Notes: generated from the sequence alone by a model not told the origin. A stretch of DNA of 64,000 nt from Mesorhizobium sp. ES1-4 (GCF_020164745.1 NZ_JAIUGV010000011.1:178211-242210), one strand, 5' to 3'; counted from the stretch's first letter, positions 36,844 to 45,095 are shown. Translations and numbers: made by a program.

Positions 36844-37565
36844 TGGACTTTTCCTTCTTTCTCAGTGCCTTTCTTCGACTGCTGCCCGGCGTCCCGTTGA
36901 CCCTGCAACTGGCTTTCGTATCGGTGGGGCTCGGAATGGTCCTTGCCCTCATCCTGGCTTTGCTGCGTCTATCACGCATCCGCCCATTCGAGTGGATCGC
37001 GCGCGTCTATATCTTCCTGTTTCGCTCGACGCCGCTGTTGGTCCAGATCTTTCTGATCTATTACGGCCTCAGTCAGTTCCAGACAGTTCGCTACAGTGTG
37101 CTATGGCCGATCCTGCGCCAGCCTTACTGGTGCGCCATCATCGCGCTTGCGCTGAACACGGCTGCCTATGGCAGCGAAATAATCCGGGGTGGGCTGCGTT
37201 CCGTGCCCGAAGGCCAGATAGAGGCCGCCCGTGCCTGTGGCATGAGCCGCATCACCGTGTTCCGGCGTATCGTGCTGCCCCTTGCCATCCGGCAGGCTCT
37301 TCCGGCCTACGGCAACGAAATCATCCTGATGGTGAAGGCGACGGCGCTGGCCTCGGTGATCACCATGATGGAAATCACTGGCCTTGCTGCGAAGCTGATT
37401 TCCGAGAGCTACCGCGCGGTCGAAGTCTTCGTCGTCGCGGGAAGCATCTATCTGATTATCAACTACGTCATAACGCGCGTCATCCATCTCCTGGAATACT
37501 GGCTGACGCCGCATCTGAGATCTGTATCGACACCGGTCGTCATCGAGAGAGAGGATGCAGCATGA
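36843..37565 (+). CDS. ABC permease (OccM/HisM-like)
   Basis: 240 residues. ATG 36843 overlaps the upstream TAA (TAATG) and has AGGAGGGGG just before it. Five membrane segments; the EAA loop is EAARACGMSRITVFRRIVLPLAIRQALPAYGNE. HisM/OccM-type partner of the preceding permease. Confidence 0.87.
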   Translation: MDFSFFLSAFLRLLPGVPLTLQLAFVSVGLGMVLALILALLRLSRIRPFEWIARVYIFLFRSTPLLVQIFLIYYGLSQFQTVRYSVLWPILRQPYWCAIIALALNTAAYGSEIIRGGLRSVPEGQIEAARACGMSRITVFRRIVLPLAIRQALPAYGNEIILMVKATALASVITMMEITGLAAKLISESYRAVEVFVVAGSIYLIINYVITRVIHLLEYWLTPHLRSVSTPVVIEREDAA

Positions 37566-38356
37566 GCCTGCCGCAACAACAGCACGAGCCGGCAGATGAG
37601 ATAGTGCCAGCCGTCCGCATCCGCGATCTCCGAAAAGCTTACGGGGCTTTCGAAGTGCTCAAAGGCGTTTCGCTCGACGCCAACGATGGGGATGTGGTCT
37701 CGATTCTTGGATCCTCGGGCTCCGGCAAGTCCACAATGTTGCGTTGCATCAACATGTTGGAAACTCCGACCGGAGGGGAAGTCTCGATAGGTGGCGAGAC
37801 CATCCGGATGAAGCAGACGAAAGCCGGCCCGAAGCCCGCCGACCGGGCGCAGGTAGACCGCCTGCGCGCCCATGTCGGCATGGTCTTTCAGAGCTTCAAT
37901 CTGTGGTCGCACAAGACAGTGCTGGAGAATGTGATCGAGGCTCCGCTCCACGTCCAGGGCCGTTCGCGCGCTGAATGTGTCGAGGAGGCCAAGGAGCTGT
38001 TGGCCAAGGTCGGCATCTCCGACAAGATCAATCATTATCCGATCCATCTTTCGGGCGGTCAGCAGCAGCGTGCCGCCATCGCGCGAGCGCTCGGTCAACG
38101 CCCCCGCGTAATGCTGTTCGATGAACCCACCTCCGCCCTCGACCCCGAGCTTGTCGGCGAGGTGCTGAAAGTGATGCGGGCGCTGGCGGAAGAGGGGCGC
38201 ACCATGCTGGTGGTCACGCACGAGATGGGCTTTGCCCGGGACGTGTCGAGCAAGGTCGTCTTTCTTCACAAGGGAGTTGTTGAAGAGGAGGGGCGACCCG
38301 ACGAAGTTTTCAGCTCAAGTCGCTCTGAACGCCTTCGCCAGTTCTTGACGCGATAA
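37562..38356 (+). CDS. ABC ATPase (OccP/HisP-like)
   Basis: 264 residues. Walker A GSSGSGKST (about 52-60), Q-loop FQSFNLWSHKT, signature LSGGQQQR, Walker B VMLFDEPTSALDPE and switch His in VVTHEMGFA. Closest in kind to the histidine/octopine/lysine-arginine-ornithine importers. It overlaps the upstream permease by 4 bp and ends the operon. Confidence 0.9.
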   Translation: MSLPQQQHEPADEIVPAVRIRDLRKAYGAFEVLKGVSLDANDGDVVSILGSSGSGKSTMLRCINMLETPTGGEVSIGGETIRMKQTKAGPKPADRAQVDRLRAHVGMVFQSFNLWSHKTVLENVIEAPLHVQGRSRAECVEEAKELLAKVGISDKINHYPIHLSGGQQQRAAIARALGQRPRVMLFDEPTSALDPELVGEVLKVMRALAEEGRTMLVVTHEMGFARDVSSKVVFLHKGVVEEEGRPDEVFSSSRSERLRQFLTR

Positions 38357-39110
38357 CAGCAAAGACCCTCGCGTTCAGTTGGGCGTCCGGTCAAACTGCT
38401 GGACAAATTTGATCATCGGAGACATTCGCTCGCCATCGGGGGGTCGAGACGGGAGAGCGCTACCACCTTTCCCCCCCACTCGGAGAGCATGCGATATTTT
38501 CTACAGTGTCGGGCGTGATGCGCCTGTCTCGGTGCTGCAAAGACCGGTAGGGAGCGGAAGAGTCTGACCCGAAAGCTATCCACGACGCGAACGCCAGCTT
38601 GCGCCCAATCTCAGTCATAGATGATCGCTTTGCCATCGCCTAAAAGCGGACATTGGCGACCAACAGACCGAGGTGGGTTGCGTCAGAACTTGATCCCACG
38701 AGAACTCCGCCAGAATTGGCGCTTGTGTCACAAGTGGGACATAACGCGGCGGCCGAGTATCTGTCTCTACTGCCGCTAGTTCGGGTGGCAATCATTTCCT
38801 CACCGTGGGCTCTCGGCCAAAGAGAACAATATACCTAAGTGTAAATTAGATTATTCTTATGTAGATAGCGAAATTTTCTTCTGCGGATACCGCCCAGCCT
38901 CTTATCTGACGATCACGGATGTGTTACCGAATTTGCTGCGGGGGTAGTGCGGCGGCAACTGCAGCAATCCCAAAAAGCGGCGGAAATATATGGTGTCGGG
39001 CACCGCGCTTGGCATTGCTGATGTTGTGCGCGCCTATACGGGGCGGGCCAGGCCTAAGATCAAGGCTGGCTGGTCGAGGCGGTACCATAGGCTGATTTGA
39101 AGGTTTGGCG
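38357..39110. other. Gene-free stretch with a dispersed repeat
   Basis: About 750 bp. It contains the second copy of the 56-bp element (38599-38654) and AT-rich sequence at 38835-38885, but no supported coding frame. A short frame at 38653-38838 has no start support. Confidence 0.4.
38599..38654 (+). repeat. 56-bp dispersed intergenic element, copy 2
   Basis: TTGCGCCCAA at its start and AAAAGCGGACATT at its end, same length as the element at 21678-21733. Confidence 0.5.
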
Positions 39111-40007
39111 ATGAAATCCAATTGGCTGTTTTTCTCTGGTTGGGTGATCGTCGTTGCGGGTGCCCTGCTTTTGGTGCGGGTGATTTCTGGGGGGAAAGGC
39201 ATTCATGGAAGGCATTGCCAACTTGTGCCAGTCCAGGCAACGGACTGCACCTTGTTTGCGGGATCGATAGCGATATCTCCGTTATTTTTCCCGTTTACGC
39301 TGCTCCCGTATCTGTTGTTCTGTTTATATAAAGTAAAGATGCTTCCTGCTCAAAATTATACGTCCGAGCAGAACGTATTTTCGACGAATGTCGTGTTCTT
39401 GAGCCTTCTCTCTTCGTCCTTAGTGGCTATGTTGTTCGCCACCATGCTGTCTGAGAGCCTTGGAGTTCCGGATAGAGACCAGATCACCCGTCTCATTCAA
39501 GACGTATCGCTCTTCAAGGAGAATATTGCCGAATATTCGGAATATGGAAATAAGTTCTATTCGACGAGCAGCTCCGAAAACGCTATTTTCGCCCTGGTTA
39601 TATCTCCATATTTTAGTTTAGTTCCTCTTTTATTGTTCAATTACTATTTTATTAGATTTCCCGGTCATTTGATGAGCGTCAAGTCGCGTGCTTACCAATT
39701 GTTTGATGGCGGAGATAAGAATCTCTCGATCATCAGGAGAGCATTTTATGTTCTTTCGTTGGTTTCTGTTGGCTCTGTTGTGTTCAAATTTGTTACATAC
39801 TTTGCGCCGAGCGTCCCTCCTTCGCGGATGACATTTTTTAGGTACCCTATAGATGGGGAGTTTTTCTATTTTCTGGATGCCTCCAATGGAATTATTTCGG
39901 CGCTTCAGTTTGCGCTTGTTAACTTCGCAGAGGTGACGCTTCTGCTCTTATATATTGCGATGTCGATCATCTTTCGACCAGCAAGTGGCGTATCGCGCGG
40001 TGATTAG
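39111..40007 (+). CDS. Multi-pass membrane protein, low GC, unknown
   Basis: 298 residues from ATG 39111, with GAAGG 8 bp upstream. Predicted membrane helices at about 5-25, 45-75, 90-112, 160-185, 210-230 and 258-285, with a loop (115-155) that is soluble and charged. The codons are far richer in A/T (ATA, TTT, TTA) than neighbouring genes, and Tyr and Phe are frequent, so it was probably acquired from outside. No family recognised. Confidence 0.6.
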   Translation: MKSNWLFFSGWVIVVAGALLLVRVISGGKGIHGRHCQLVPVQATDCTLFAGSIAISPLFFPFTLLPYLLFCLYKVKMLPAQNYTSEQNVFSTNVVFLSLLSSSLVAMLFATMLSESLGVPDRDQITRLIQDVSLFKENIAEYSEYGNKFYSTSSSENAIFALVISPYFSLVPLLLFNYYFIRFPGHLMSVKSRAYQLFDGGDKNLSIIRRAFYVLSLVSVGSVVFKFVTYFAPSVPPSRMTFFRYPIDGEFFYFLDASNGIISALQFALVNFAEVTLLLLYIAMSIIFRPASGVSRGD

Positions 40008-40083
40008 TTTAGCGTTCTGTATCAACCATCAATAGGCGATCACACAGTCCACTATTGGCAAGATCTACCAGCGGAGGGCACAG

Positions 40084-40317
40084 ATGGACCAGGATGACAT
40101 CGAGCGGCTGACGGCTCTCAAGAATGATTTGGATCGGGAGAGCAATAATACGACCATCTATTTTGCCGCCCAGGAGAATATGTTGCGACAGGCTGCGCGT
40201 ATCGCAGACACTGCTGCCGACGCTTCACGGTTTTTGGCTGCTGCCATCGGTGGTGCAATGATAGCCTGCTTTAATTTCTGCTTTGCCTTTTTGCCCATAA
40301 GACGAATCATAGCATAA
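40084..40317 (+). CDS. Small protein with one membrane segment
   Basis: 77 residues. GGAGGG is 7 bp before the ATG. Charged helical N-terminus (MDQDDIERLTALKNDLDRESNNTTIY) followed by AIGGAMIACFNFCFAFLP, one membrane helix. Same direction as the low-GC membrane gene, 76 bp downstream of it. Confidence 0.55.
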   Translation: MDQDDIERLTALKNDLDRESNNTTIYFAAQENMLRQAARIADTAADASRFLAAAIGGAMIACFNFCFAFLPIRRIIA

Positions 40318-40383
40318 TCGGATACTAATGTGTTGTCGAAGGAGAGGCTGTGGATGCTCACCGGCTTTAGGCAGTTCCTCTCT

Positions 40384-40417
40384 AATGGCTCGCCCTTCCG
40401 AAGAGGCGGGCCATTTT
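40384..40417 (+). terminator. Rho-independent terminator
   Basis: AATGGCTCGCC (40384-40394) pairs with GGCGGGCCATT (40405-40415), one wobble, followed by TT and a pyrimidine-rich stretch. Ends the 39111-40317 transcription unit. Confidence 0.55.
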
Positions 40418-40547
40418 GCTCTCAGCGGCAAGCGTAGAGCGTCCATCAGGCAAGTCTTGACGAATTTTAGCACTGCCGCATATGCGGGCGATGCTCTGGT
40501 TTTCATCTCCGGTCCCGGTCAAGACGAAACAGATCGGAGTGACCCGC

Positions 40548-40733
40548 ATGGTCAGCAATGTTGATGCGGCAGCCGAAGAGCTGCTGACGTGGGAAAACCA
40601 CGGCCCCAAGTGGCGCGCTGCGGTCGATGCGTGCATTGCCGCTGCGGAAGGCACCGGCACGATCGAGAATGCGCGCAAAGCGTTCCTTGCCGCCGCCAAG
40701 GCCAATGGAATGCTGTCCGGCGGCAGCGCATAA
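40548..40733 (+). CDS. DUF982 protein
   Basis: 61 residues from ATG 40548 (CGGAGTGA upstream). Complete DUF982 pattern: VDAAAEELLTWENHGPKWRAAVDACIAAAEGTGTIENARKAFLAAAKANGML, with the conserved W, GPKW, C and the terminal AAKxxGML. A small rhizobial family of unknown role. Confidence 0.8.
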   Translation: MVSNVDAAAEELLTWENHGPKWRAAVDACIAAAEGTGTIENARKAFLAAAKANGMLSGGSA

Positions 40734-40760
40734 GAAAGCCCGCCAGGAAAAGGTCACTCG

Positions 40761-40806
40761 ATGGCCCGCTGCCGCGTGGATTTTGGGGGAAGCGGCAGCG
40801 GGCCAT
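40761..40806. repeat. 15-bp perfect hairpin, GGCCCGCTGC family
   Basis: ATGGCCCGCTGCCGC (40761-40775) pairs exactly with GCGGCAGCGGGCCAT (40792-40806), 16-bp loop. It lies 28 bp after the DUF982 stop. The inner sequence recurs at 41504-41531. Confidence 0.6.
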
Positions 40807-41503
40807 GGCGGGATAGAGGCCCGCCGAGCAGCAGAGACATTAGCTGCCGGTCGCATTCGTAAACGGCTCGGGCTCGATCTGCGACTTACGGATTGGTAAA
40901 CTACCTGTGTACAGCTACAGCCCTGAAATTGTCTGGAGTTCGCATTGAGCATGGGCGACGTCAAAACTTGGTCCATAGCCGATCTGCACATAATCAGCCT
41001 GGTTGCTAGTCTGGCAGCCCTATAGTGCTGCAACGGCACCAAGTGCTATCGTTTTTTTCTTTATTTTCACCCCCCAGCCCTCCCGAGGCCAAAGGACGAC
41101 GTCTCTCAAAGTTGATTGCCGTGCAAGCGGTGAGAACTACTGACGCAATTCAGACAGAAACTATGTTTGAAAATTCTGATTATGGAGTACCCAGATATAA
41201 GGGAATATTCGCTGTGCCCGACGCTTGGAAGGCGGCCCGGCGGCTGGAGTGTTCATTTAGGCTGGCTGCCGTCCTTCGTCCGACTTATCATCGGCCATCG
41301 GGATCTTTCGACCGCGCCGACACCGGCGTGGGGTGCTAACACCCCAGTATCGATTTGCTGGCAGCCTCGGTCGCCGCTGTGATCCCGTTCGCAATGTTGC
41401 ATCGTACGATAACGTGGCGTTAGCCGCTCGGGAACAAGTTGGGCCAACCGAAGTTCGACCGTCAGGCGGCAGACGCATCCTCCACCTGCAGCCTTGGCGC
41501 ACC

Positions 41504-41531
41504 GGCCCGCTGCTTCCCTCGGCAGCGGGCC
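41504..41531. repeat. 10-bp perfect hairpin, same family
   Basis: GGCCCGCTGC (41504-41513) pairs with GCAGCGGGCC (41522-41531) around an 8-base loop, 27 bp upstream of the lasso-like peptide gene. Same core as 40761-40806. Confidence 0.55.
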
Positions 41532-41557
41532 CACTTGACAGCCCTTCGGAGGGAGAA

Positions 41558-41680
41558 ATGGGAGAACAACAGATGATCAAAAAGCCCTACGACAAGCCGA
41601 CCCTTGAAAAGCGGCAGCGCCTCTCTAGCGTCACGGCTGGGCCCGCTACCTCGATAACCATCATAGTTCCGCCGACTTGA
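41558..41680 (+). CDS. Orphan lasso-leader-like peptide (possible RiPP precursor)
   Basis: 40 residues from ATG 41558 (GGAGG 4-5 bp upstream); ATG 41573 with GGAGAA upstream would give 35 residues starting MIKKPYDKPTLEKRQRL. YDKPTLEKRQRLSSVTAG has the lasso-leader pattern Y-x2-P-x-L, a downstream L and a T at the penultimate leader position. After VTAG the core is GPATSITIIVPPT, which lacks the Asp/Glu at position 7-9 needed for a lasso ring. No B/C processing genes lie nearby. Similar short proteins are annotated as putative RiPP precursors in rhizobia. A strong terminator follows, so it is a separate transcription unit. Confidence 0.55.
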   Translation: MGEQQMIKKPYDKPTLEKRQRLSSVTAGPATSITIIVPPT

Positions 41681-41694
41681 TCTTTCGATCCAGA

Positions 41695-41723
41695 AGCCCG
41701 CCTCGGTTCACGCCAGGCGGGCT
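41695..41723 (+). terminator. Rho-independent terminator
   Basis: AGCCCGCCT (41695-41703) pairs with AGGCGGGCT (41715-41723), followed by TTTGCGTTTG. It ends the short peptide gene 15 bp earlier. Confidence 0.7.
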
Positions 41724-41767
41724 TTTGCGTTTGCGTCTTCCGACAAACGGTGCGGATAGACAGAGCC

Positions 41768-42007
41768 TCATTCGGTCAGCTTCTCCACCGTGGTGACGAT
41801 TGCTCTGGCAAGCGCCTCGGCCTCATCGATCGGCGCCGGTCCGTAAAGCGCATTGACCATTTCTCGGCTGGGCAGGACACCCGCCGGACACGTTTGCTCG
41901 ATCGCCATTCTGATTAAGCCGAGGGCCTCGTCGCAGTCCTCGGCACGGATCATTATCGTCGGCCGGGCGCTAAGCCGCTCGAAACTCTCCGCCTCATCTT
42001 TTGGCAA
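41768..42007 (-). CDS. Small hypothetical protein
   Basis: 79 residues, acidic (MPKDEAESFERLSARPTIMIRAEDCDEALGLIRMAIEQ). It overlaps the upstream DUF3606 gene by 14 bp on the same strand, so the two are translated as a pair. No domain recognised. Confidence 0.55.
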   Translation of the reverse strand: MPKDEAESFERLSARPTIMIRAEDCDEALGLIRMAIEQTCPAGVLPSREMVNALYGPAPIDEAEALARAIVTTVEKLTE

Positions 42008-42182
42008 GGGCTTTCGCCTCTCGCTCTAACGTATCCCGATCATTGCCGTGCTTTTTGATGAGGTCTCGCACCTCAGGCATGGTGAGCTGGAATTTCCGCG
42101 CGAAGTAGGCGACCTCATAATCCTCGCCACCCGAAACGCGATCGCGGTCGCGGAACTCGCGCTTGGTCTTGTCGTCTGCCAT
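41994..42182 (-). CDS. DUF3606 protein
   Basis: 62 residues from ATG 42182 (CAGGAGGAAAGG upstream). MADDKTKREFRDRDRVSGGEDYEVAYFARKFQLTMPEVRDLIKKHGNDRDTLEREAKAL is a textbook DUF3606: the RDRV(S) start and the helix-turn-helix-like VRDLIKKHG. A small rhizobial family of unknown role. The upstream DNA has GGAAAC-N16-CGTT, a one-mismatch EcfG-like box. Confidence 0.8.
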   Translation of the reverse strand: MADDKTKREFRDRDRVSGGEDYEVAYFARKFQLTMPEVRDLIKKHGNDRDTLEREAKALAKR

Positions 42183-42304
42183 TGCCTTTCCTCCTGTTGG
42201 CGAGATTCGCAACGTGCGATCGGCCGCTTTGTTTCCGCCTCCGCTTACAGTTCCGGAACAATTTTAGACAAAGCTAATTGACGCGGGTCTCGCGAGTTCA
42301 GTGC

Positions 42305-43141
42305 ATGCGTTTGAACGTCATCGAGCCGCTGATGCCGACCCTGGTGGAGAAGCCTCCCGAGGGCGACGGCTGGATTCACGAGGTGAAGTTCGACGGTTAC
42401 CGATCGCAGATCGTCAAAGACGAAACCGGCGTTCGCATCTTCACCCGCCGCGGGCTGGACTGGACAGCGAAATACCGCGATCTCGCCAAGGCAGCCAGCG
42501 ACCTCGATTTGGAGAGCGCCATCGTCGACGGCGAGATCATCGTGCTTAACGCGGCCGGTCTGTCGGACTTCGGCGCCCTGCGCAAAGCCATCACCAGCCG
42601 GCAGCATGACCTCTAATTCGTCGCCTTTGATTTGCTGCACCTCAACGGGCACAGTCTGCGCGACATGCCGCTGGAGGACCGGCGCGAGATCCTTTCCGAG
42701 ATGATCCACGAGGGACAGCGCATCCAATTCAGCCAGGCGTTACCGGGCGAGGCGAGCGCCATCTTCCACCTGATCGACCAGGCCGGCATGGAAGGCATGG
42801 TCTCAAAGCGCAGGACAGCAAACATCGCAGCGGCCCATCAACGAACTGGCTGAAGGCGAAGTGCTACACGGTCAAGGAATACGAGCTGCTAGGTGTCGAA
42901 CGAGAGCCCGGAAAAGACTTTCGCTTTGATGGCCGATCGCAAGACTGGGCAGTATGTAGGCTCGGCCTTCATCAACTCCGGCCGGGCCGTCCGCGAACGG
43001 CTGTGAAAGCGCGTTCAGGAGCATGCCGGCCCGGCGCCCAAGGGCATGAAGCGGCCGGCGACGCAATGGGTCAAACCCGGGATTGTCGGCGGGATAAAGC
43101 ACTTGCGCGGCGAGGAGGATTTGCGGCACGCTTCATTCTAG
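42305..43141 (+). pseudogene. ATP-dependent DNA ligase (LigD-like), multiply broken
   Basis: ATG 42305 starts MRLNVIEPLMPTLVEKPPEGDGWIHEVKFDGYR, with the ligase catalytic Lys in VKFDGYR, then VDGEIIVL. An in-frame TAA at 42614-42616 interrupts DL(Y)FVAFDLLHLNG. The reading continues to EGMVSKRR (42800), shifts frame, and resumes as KCYTVKEYELLGVEREPGK, QYVGSAFINS and WVKPGIVG in other frames, with a further TGA near 43006. It is the ligase domain alone without Ku-linked polymerase parts. The gene cannot make a ligase. Confidence 0.75.
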
Positions 43142-43161
43142 GGATTTCCGGGAGGATGATG

Positions 43162-43371
43162 ATGCCAATTCGGGGAAAGGCGACTGATGCAGGTATATTC
43201 AACACCTCTGAACTGGCTCTGCTCGGGCGCGTCTTTGACCGCCTCAAAGTGGAGGGTCAAGCGCCCGGAGATGGTGACGCCGTAGCCTCCCGCATCATCG
43301 CGAATTACATGGCCGGCATCAAAGACGAGGACGAACTTTTAGCGCTCTCGAGACAAGCGCTAGGACGCTAG
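43162..43371 (+). CDS. Small hypothetical protein, rhizobial family
   Basis: 69 residues from ATG 43162, chosen because GGGAGG is 6 bp before it; ATGs at 43156 and 43159 are too close to that site. It has the same block as the protein at 3678 (ELALLGRVFDRLK...ASRIIANYMAGIKDEDELLALS). Function is unknown. Confidence 0.6.
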   Translation: MPIRGKATDAGIFNTSELALLGRVFDRLKVEGQAPGDGDAVASRIIANYMAGIKDEDELLALSRQALGR

Positions 43372-43469
43372 ACAGATTGTGGGTGCGAGCGCTCAATAGC
43401 AAATGCTATTTCAAGGCAGAATTCCTCCGGGAACATTTCTCACTTTCGGCGCTTCTGGCCCTTTAAGCC

Positions 43470-43661
43470 ATGGAGGCTGTCGTGCGTCGGAAGGTAGATC
43501 GGGAAAGGTTCGAGAAGGCGGATCGAGAAAGTCGGCTGGTCCTTGAGGCGGAGCGCCAGGCTAGGGAGGCAAAGACGGCCCGATTGAAGGAGCAGCGACT
43601 TAGCGAGGCGGCTGCGAGGCTGCTGGAGGAACTGAACCGGCCGGACGAGCTTAAGGCTTGA
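43470..43661 (+). CDS. Small charged coiled-coil protein
   Basis: 63 residues, almost entirely Lys, Arg, Glu and Ala in a single helix (RRKVDRERFEKADRESRLVLEAERQAREAKTARLKEQRLSEAAARLLEEL). The stop overlaps the next start (TGATG), so it is paired with the DUF768 gene. Confidence 0.6.
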   Translation: MEAVVRRKVDRERFEKADRESRLVLEAERQAREAKTARLKEQRLSEAAARLLEELNRPDELKA

Positions 43662-43861
43662 TGAGCACGCGCGGCCTCAACTTCCTCCATCAATGGATCG
43701 CGAACAACGTCCCCGAGACCGCCAAGGCGGACGTGATTTCCGTGGACGAACTCACCCACAAGCTCATTGCCGATGCCAAATCAGTCGGCATCAAGCGGGG
43801 CGAGATCGACGAGGAAGTCGAAAGCCTGCATCGCACAATTCTCGCCGCGATCGTGCATTAA
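43661..43861 (+). CDS. DUF768 protein
   Basis: 66 residues. MSTRGLNFLHQWIANNVPETAKADVISVDELTHKLIADAKSVGI fits DUF768, a family almost restricted to Mesorhizobium and relatives, with FLxxWI and the V-(D/E)-L-x(2)-K-L-x-A-DA pattern. Function is unknown. ATG overlaps the upstream stop by one base. Confidence 0.8.
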   Translation: MSTRGLNFLHQWIANNVPETAKADVISVDELTHKLIADAKSVGIKRGEIDEEVESLHRTILAAIVH

Positions 43862-43945
43862 GCGTGCCGGGGTAAGGGGCGGCTTGACTCGTTCCCAGTG
43901 CGTTCCCAGTTTGGTCTTCCCTAACGTAACTGGGCAGCTCTGAAA

Positions 43946-44665
43946 ATGTGCGGACGTGTTTTCGTGAAGACCACAATCCCCGACATGGTTCGTCGGTTCG
44001 AGTTCGCTCATCCTGGCGAGGTCGAGCGTCTGGGCAACAGCTTCCCGCTCTGGAATGGGGCACCAAGTCTGACCTACCCAATCATCATTCGCGAAGAGCT
44101 GTCGACCAGTATGGCGGGTTTCGTGTCGGCGCGGTGGGGGCTCGTGCCTGGTTGGGCTCGGGATGGTGGCGGCCGCCCGCCACCTGTCAACGCCCGATGC
44201 GAGACCATCGCTAGCAATGGCTTGTTCAAGAAGGCCTATGCGGCGCGCCGCTGCTTGGTGCCCGTAGACGGCTATTTCGAATGGCAGAAGCTGGATGCGT
44301 CGGGGAAGAAAAAGCAACCCTACGCGATCGCCATGAAATCTGACGAGCCCTTCGCCATGGCGGGCATCTGGGAAGAATATGCGGACAAGGTGACCGGCGA
44401 ACTGATCCGGACCTTTGCAATTGCCACCTGCGAGCCGAACGATCTGATGGCGACCATCCACGACCGCATGCCGGTAATCCTGGCGCCGGCCGACTATATG
44501 CGCTGGCTTGGCCCGGAGCTGGACCCTCGCGACCTGATGAAGCCATTCCCCTCTGAACTGATGAAGATGTGGCCGATCCACAGCAAGGTCGGTTCGCCAC
44601 GGAACAACACCCCCGACATCATCGACGAGATCGGCCGCGGGCCGAGCGACTTGTTCGACGTTTGA
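43946..44665 (+). CDS. SRAP/HMCES family DNA-protein crosslink protein (YedK-like)
   Basis: 239 residues. Cys2 directly after the initiator Met (MCGRV) is the nucleophile that forms the thiazolidine crosslink with abasic sites in single-stranded DNA. NARCETIASN and KKAYAARRCLVPVDGYFEWQ contain the conserved Asn and Glu; TIHDRMPVIL has the conserved His. Size matches E. coli YedK. Protects abasic sites at stalled forks. Confidence 0.9.
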   Translation: MCGRVFVKTTIPDMVRRFEFAHPGEVERLGNSFPLWNGAPSLTYPIIIREELSTSMAGFVSARWGLVPGWARDGGGRPPPVNARCETIASNGLFKKAYAARRCLVPVDGYFEWQKLDASGKKKQPYAIAMKSDEPFAMAGIWEEYADKVTGELIRTFAIATCEPNDLMATIHDRMPVILAPADYMRWLGPELDPRDLMKPFPSELMKMWPIHSKVGSPRNNTPDIIDEIGRGPSDLFDV

Positions 44666-44670
44666 TCGGC

Positions 44671-44907
44671 TCAGGTCGATTGCGCGCGGTCATTGGGTTG
44701 CTCTGCTTTGTTGGCGGCGACAAGGTCGAGAAAGGTCTTTAGCGCAAGCATCATGGTGCGTGCGCCACGCTCGTTCAGCGTGAATGATTTAGTGCCGTCC
44801 TCGGTTAGCAGCCCCGCCAGGCACGCCCTCGGCATGTCCTTGTCATCCACGTCGAGCGTGCATCCGCGCACGGGTGGCAGCATTTCATCATTCGGTTTCT
44901 CAGCCAT
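44671..44907 (-). CDS. Small hypothetical protein
   Basis: 78 residues (MAEKPNDEMLPPVRGCTLDVDDKDM..., TKSFTLNERGARTMMLALKTFLDLVAANK). The start overlaps the stop of the upstream gene (TGATG), so the two form a pair on the reverse strand. No family recognised. Confidence 0.5.
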   Translation of the reverse strand: MAEKPNDEMLPPVRGCTLDVDDKDMPRACLAGLLTEDGTKSFTLNERGARTMMLALKTFLDLVAANKAEQPNDRAQST

Positions 44908-45095
44908 CACAAATACCGCTCGCCGTCGTCCTTGTGCTCGAAACAGAACCAGTGCGGCTCCTGGCGCGGCCTAGCAAAGCCGAAGCCTCCGTGCTTCACG
45001 CAGCCGGGGTGCTCACACATGTGGCCCAGCACTCCGGTACGACCTCGCGGCGCCGGCGTCATGCCGTCGGCAAGCTTGGTTGGTTCGTCGCTCAT
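44907..45095 (-). CDS. Small zinc-ribbon-like protein
   Basis: 62 residues. CEHPGC and CFEHK form a C-x4-C...C-x2-H set that could bind zinc (CEHPGCVKHGGFGFARPRQEPHWFCFEH). The family appears in rhizobial accessory regions; its function is unknown. First gene of a two-gene unit. Confidence 0.55.
   Translation of the reverse strand: MSDEPTKLADGMTPAPRGRTGVLGHMCEHPGCVKHGGFGFARPRQEPHWFCFEHKDDGERYL

Noticed and set aside
41558..41680. Standard lasso peptide cluster
   Set aside because: No B or C genes and no acceptor Asp/Glu in the core.
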